This document shows positions 35,101 to 37,725 of a DNA stretch of 37,725 bases, piece after piece. Origin of the DNA: a virus; IMG/VR virus record IMGVR_UViG_3300035034_000608, positions 1-37,725 of that record. One strand, given 5' to 3'. Positions within the stretch are counted from its first letter, which is position 1, and each line of letters opens with the position of its first letter. The notes beneath the pieces are model-generated. The model ran no database searches, was not told where the DNA came from, and saw only the letters and a list, made by a program, of their open reading frames with translations. Made by a program: the position numbers and the translations under genes.

Positions 35101-37725
35101 ACCTAAATTTGCCGAATATAAAACTGGTTTTGAAAATCTATTTAATCAGCTTAAAAGTTTTGGTACTAATATGCCAGAAAAGTACACTGAAAGAATACAA
35201 AAAGCAGGTATACGCCCTGATAGAAAAGAGTATGTTGAGTCTAATAAACTAGCTCAGGAGATGCTTACAGATCTCGCTTCTGCAAGTGACGCAAATAAAG
35301 GTAGATTAGTGAGAACATATAAAAAAGGGGCTATTGTTAGATCAGCGGAGTTAGCACGTACGGAGCAAGGTGACCCTGAAACATTTAAAGTAGAAGCTAT
35401 TAGAAATATAGATCAAATGGGTGAAAGTTTAAAGGATGGTTCAATTTCAGTAGGGCAATTCATACAAGCTATGGATGGTGCTGGAGTGTCTGCTCTTGAT
35501 GTGGTTAAACGTATGGAAACAGTTGATTTTAAAAATATATACCAAGTATTTGAAAAAGTACTATCCAATTACGCTCCAGGAGAGTCTCCAATTGATAAAC
35601 TTACAAAAAATCCAAATCATGATAAAACAGTTCGCGAGTATGAGTCTTATCTAAGTAAGCTAGTGGGTACAATACCTATAGCAGACCCCTCTAGACCAAG
35701 AAGATATGCACATCAAGAAAAAATAGTCAATATGATGACTATGACCTCGCCGGTTTATGAGAAAGGTGCAGCTGGGTTAGATCCTGATCAATCTAAAAGT
35801 TATATACGTGATTTAAATATGGTATTAAAAAACTATATGAATGAATCTAAGGTATTATCTACTACTGAGTATGCTAGAAATATACCACAAGATGTTACAA
35901 CTTTATCTACCCTTGGTGTTCCTGAGTCTTCCGCCTCTACGTTAGATGAATACAGATCCTCTTTTAAGGAAGACAGTAAATATCTTAGTAGTTTAAAGGC
36001 TACTAATTTGAAAATGCACTCTGATGTTTTACCTGAGATGTCACCTTTTGGACAACAATTTCAGCAGGCAGGCAGAAATATTGCCAGTACTACTAATGCT
36101 ATGGCTTACAGACAAAAAGGTGTGCCTGGTACTGAGTTTCCAGGATTAAGGTCTACTAGGGAGAACGAGCAGATTGCTGGCGGCAGGTACGGGGATCAAG
36201 GTTATGGTTTCAATGTAATAGCTGAGTTAAGAAGTACTGCAAATACATTTGAAGACCAGATGGTTATTTCAGGTAAATTAGCAGAAGTACTTACCAGTGT
36301 TACTAAAACAATCGTGCAGCCTGACGCTTTAGGTAGATTGGATTTAATAACAAGTGAAGGTAATTTACGAGATCTACCGAGTAATGCAATCAGTGTGGAA
36401 GATATTAGATCTAGAATTAAAGGGGAAGGCGGAAAGAAAGGGCAGGGTAATGTACTTACTGATACAGATCCGTTAGCGCAAATAGATGAACTTAATAGAG
36501 TATTTCAAAATGTACTAGGTGTGCCACAAAAGTATAGAGGTAGGGCTGATAAAACACTAATAACAGATATACAGAAGGCTGTTACCGTAGCTAGGGGACA
36601 GGATATAAACGTACAGACCGCTAAGATAGCTGAAACCTTTTTTAACTACTATGGTAGAAAATTTACTACCAGGTATGGTATGAAGGGAGTGGCTGTATCT
36701 CCTTCTAAAGGGTTTAAAGATTCGTCTGTATTAGAAGCCGCCTATAAGACTAAAAATATAAAAGTACTAAGTGATTCTGAGAGAGAAAAAGCAGGATTAG
36801 GTACTGCTATTCTTCCAAAAAGTATGGGTTCGTTACTTTCTGAGGTTATACAAAAAAATAGAGCAGTTATTCTAAGAAGTGACCCGGACTCTGAAACAGG
36901 GACCAAGTACACAGGTAAGGACGTTGATTTATTAAAGGATCAGTTAAAAGCTAGTGGTAGTAAATTTATGATGAGTATGTTTACTGATAAATCAGCAGGG
37001 GTGGTTTCTGAAAAAGATGCAATGGTACAATCGGATCTTTTTGAGGATGCCAAGAAAATGGTTAATTCTTTTGGGGGTTCGTTAGAACAAGGTTTATCTG
37101 GTATAGCTGGTGTAAAAATGTTACATCGTAAGGAAGTAGAAGGAGCTAAACAGTTTGAAGAAAAACCTATAGATATTAGAATTAACTCTAGTAATGCTGG
37201 TAAACGTGGTCTTCAAACAGAAAGCCTTGAGATGATGATGAATAACGTAATTGGATCTGGCTGGCAAGGGTCTACAACATTAAATACTAAGTTTGATACT
37301 AATACTTATAAAAGCATGCTTGGTACTATGGAAGAAGGTAAAGAGTTATTTCCTAGTCTAGGTGAATATAGTAAAGTTTTGGGTTTTTCAGGCACTGGAA
37401 AGTCACAAGGGTCCATACGTGATTCTTTGTTAAAGGATATGACAGTCAGTAGGGGTTTGATATCTGGTACTGAGGCAAAGGGACTTAGAGATAAAAAGAC
37501 TAAGGGGGGCGTACTTTCAGAAGATGAAACCGAGTCTTTATCTAAACGAGATAAAGCGGTTACAGAAGCAAACGCAGCTGCAGCTTTAGAAGCTAAAAGT
37601 AGTTATTACTCACGTATTATAGATGAGTTTGGTAAAGCTAGGAAAGGTTTTGTTGGTCCTAAGTTTGTAGAGATAGTTGAAGATCCAAGTGCTAATCCAG
37701 CGTGGAGCAAGTCTGACATAGAGAA
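32198..37725 (+). CDS. Giant tail-locus protein with RNA polymerase beta-like domain (partial)
   Basis: The frame is open for 1842 codons to the window end. The start is TTG at 32198, with GGAGG (32186-32190) 7 bases upstream. Residues 1-about 620 are Lys/Ser/Asp-rich helices, like a tape-measure or virion-packaged protein. The C-terminal part matches multisubunit RNA polymerase beta in order. MAYRQKGVP (1302-1310) resembles NMQRQAVP. NVIAEL then NTFEDQMVIS (1349-1358) resembles GYNFEDAILIS. K1488 and K1496 lie in K-x3-RYGMKGV, like the catalytic K-x3-RHGNKGV. GKRGLQTESLE (1668-1678) resembles GGQRFGEME. Spacing (135 residues from FED to the first Lys, 174 to the last motif) fits bacterial beta. 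Confidence 0.8.
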   Translation, partial: MGEKNVNINIKSTGTTSGANEQSAPNSSLKQLYTEFNKGMSSTQDGIVNAVASAIKKELPTILSKVITSNASGDSGGVTKTELANMLQRLVVDITKQSVKDVAAKVQKSPESGLVDVASALKISSKQREIAYKNFADELSKNTKGVVTIDPSVFKGIENALNSNLKAAMPTDMIASLKDISAILKRLESSFTKIASAGKAVNEQRKSGGGFDITEFKTYLSLMAQMGTAFKELIADITLVRSEVKKLPKEFNDGASAFKESVTSFRASAVKKKTAVVKKATEDPLKLAQVITSEISKVINKIPQAKESEVGKSLDAIAKKLESVPDFIVVMKQLTKLVEELKGSPSGSIDADALKGNLVKLTDAVSMIPKELVPKGVTNNKEVKDWNAKLELVVEGAGEVATFIKDIKSLAGIEVPLSVVTDKSLKGAKKDLDDLGRSKNVDFTASVSKNTIISDLEKLRKKADSTPFNIELVTDSQKLITQLQSDFKQQFNVAVSASSTTGNKPDEKIFSDLNQFLSVLKDTLRSNLYVEPKNQSSQGLYDAIMKVVTQIAASKDDPNKLKAVITSGIDTKTAGNLLSKEILPRDITRLIASLGDKLSDLTDAINSQQTSNPFSGTTGSTSQNRLPSTNEQDKLKQIEVRQRMREQSEKFRLGKDIKTSQKSAPADYKYKTSKETLYGYKSDVITPGKDYELPTPKTRIDTGEKARQIIKENVNTTAKSLMDLRNFMIKQVEEGLALRGPVEQTYDKKTKVITQSQKWKILRGDDAQDPSEYFKLASGINKKVAGKQWTFQIADVGAIAKEIEKMRRDNKDFTPVDRTQSPEALKSLFKDTVKNDLLNKNRSNLGESVGTWLKRVPTDDIKSWKFSQPDSAENLVRIKNKTNEAGPGVPKKMSDMLNSMNIGKLESIYQETLGEMEANKRLNIGVAGSSKGSKSRSALTRTLAVPAARLTETGAQIFETSTGSQRVIPKFAEYKTGFENLFNQLKSFGTNMPEKYTERIQKAGIRPDRKEYVESNKLAQEMLTDLASASDANKGRLVRTYKKGAIVRSAELARTEQGDPETFKVEAIRNIDQMGESLKDGSISVGQFIQAMDGAGVSALDVVKRMETVDFKNIYQVFEKVLSNYAPGESPIDKLTKNPNHDKTVREYESYLSKLVGTIPIADPSRPRRYAHQEKIVNMMTMTSPVYEKGAAGLDPDQSKSYIRDLNMVLKNYMNESKVLSTTEYARNIPQDVTTLSTLGVPESSASTLDEYRSSFKEDSKYLSSLKATNLKMHSDVLPEMSPFGQQFQQAGRNIASTTNAMAYRQKGVPGTEFPGLRSTRENEQIAGGRYGDQGYGFNVIAELRSTANTFEDQMVISGKLAEVLTSVTKTIVQPDALGRLDLITSEGNLRDLPSNAISVEDIRSRIKGEGGKKGQGNVLTDTDPLAQIDELNRVFQNVLGVPQKYRGRADKTLITDIQKAVTVARGQDINVQTAKIAETFFNYYGRKFTTRYGMKGVAVSPSKGFKDSSVLEAAYKTKNIKVLSDSEREKAGLGTAILPKSMGSLLSEVIQKNRAVILRSDPDSETGTKYTGKDVDLLKDQLKASGSKFMMSMFTDKSAGVVSEKDAMVQSDLFEDAKKMVNSFGGSLEQGLSGIAGVKMLHRKEVEGAKQFEEKPIDIRINSSNAGKRGLQTESLEMMMNNVIGSGWQGSTTLNTKFDTNTYKSMLGTMEEGKELFPSLGEYSKVLGFSGTGKSQGSIRDSLLKDMTVSRGLISGTEAKGLRDKKTKGGVLSEDETESLSKRDKAVTEANAAAALEAKSSYYSRIIDEFGKARKGFVGPKFVEIVEDPSANPAWSKSDIE

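Noticed and set aside
1-37725. CRISPR arrays and tRNA genes
   Set aside because: I saw no regularly spaced direct repeats of CRISPR type and no convincing cloverleaf. The tandem repeats present are protein-coding zinc modules.

Overview
This window is a stretch of an AT-rich tailed double-stranded DNA phage genome, probably a large (jumbo-class) one. All confidently recognised genes lie on the + strand, are tightly packed, often overlap by 1-14 bases, and mostly have strong Shine-Dalgarno sites. The host cannot be fixed from the sequence. The AT-rich, SD-driven style and the M15 peptidase endolysin fit several bacterial groups.

Layout. At 1-7.1 kb there is an accessory and early-type block: a coiled-coil protein, an actin-like ATPase, an endolysin, a cold-shock protein, a zinc-ribbon virion-type protein, a dNMP kinase, an HD hydrolase and small unknowns. 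At 7.1-11.3 kb lies the packaging block, with probable small-terminase/DNA-binding genes and the large terminase split by an intein. At 11.3-19.3 kb lie a CheY-like receiver protein, the portal, a prohead protease, a decoration-type protein, a scaffold, another head protein and the major capsid protein. At 21-26.2 kb are neck and head-tail joining genes. At 27.3-32.1 kb are a tail-tube-like gene split by a group I intron and two probable tail assembly genes. From 32.2 kb to the window end runs one open frame of at least 1842 codons.

The main discovery candidate is that last gene. It sits where a tape-measure gene is expected and has a helical N-terminal half. Its C-terminal part carries the ordered motifs of a multisubunit RNA polymerase beta subunit: NTFED (residues 1349-1353) and K1488/K1496 in a K-x3-RYGMKGV context matching the K-x3-RHGNKGV signature. 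I infer a virion-packaged RNA polymerase, possibly fused to a tape-measure-like region and possibly continuing into a beta-prime-like half beyond the window.

A second theme is an unusually dense load of homing elements, about 7.8 kb or one fifth of the window. They comprise an intein, a group I intron with a LAGLIDADG gene, three intact and one internally deleted HNH gene of one zinc-repeat family, a GIY-YIG gene, another HNH gene, and an EDxHD/Vsr-like nuclease that carries the same zinc repeat. Nearly all sit in or directly after conserved virion and packaging genes.

RNA-level features include a strong intrinsic terminator at 21871-21908, hairpins on both sides of the capsid gene, a palindromic leader before the cold-shock gene, and a pair of mutually exclusive hairpins that could control the ribosome site of the next gene.
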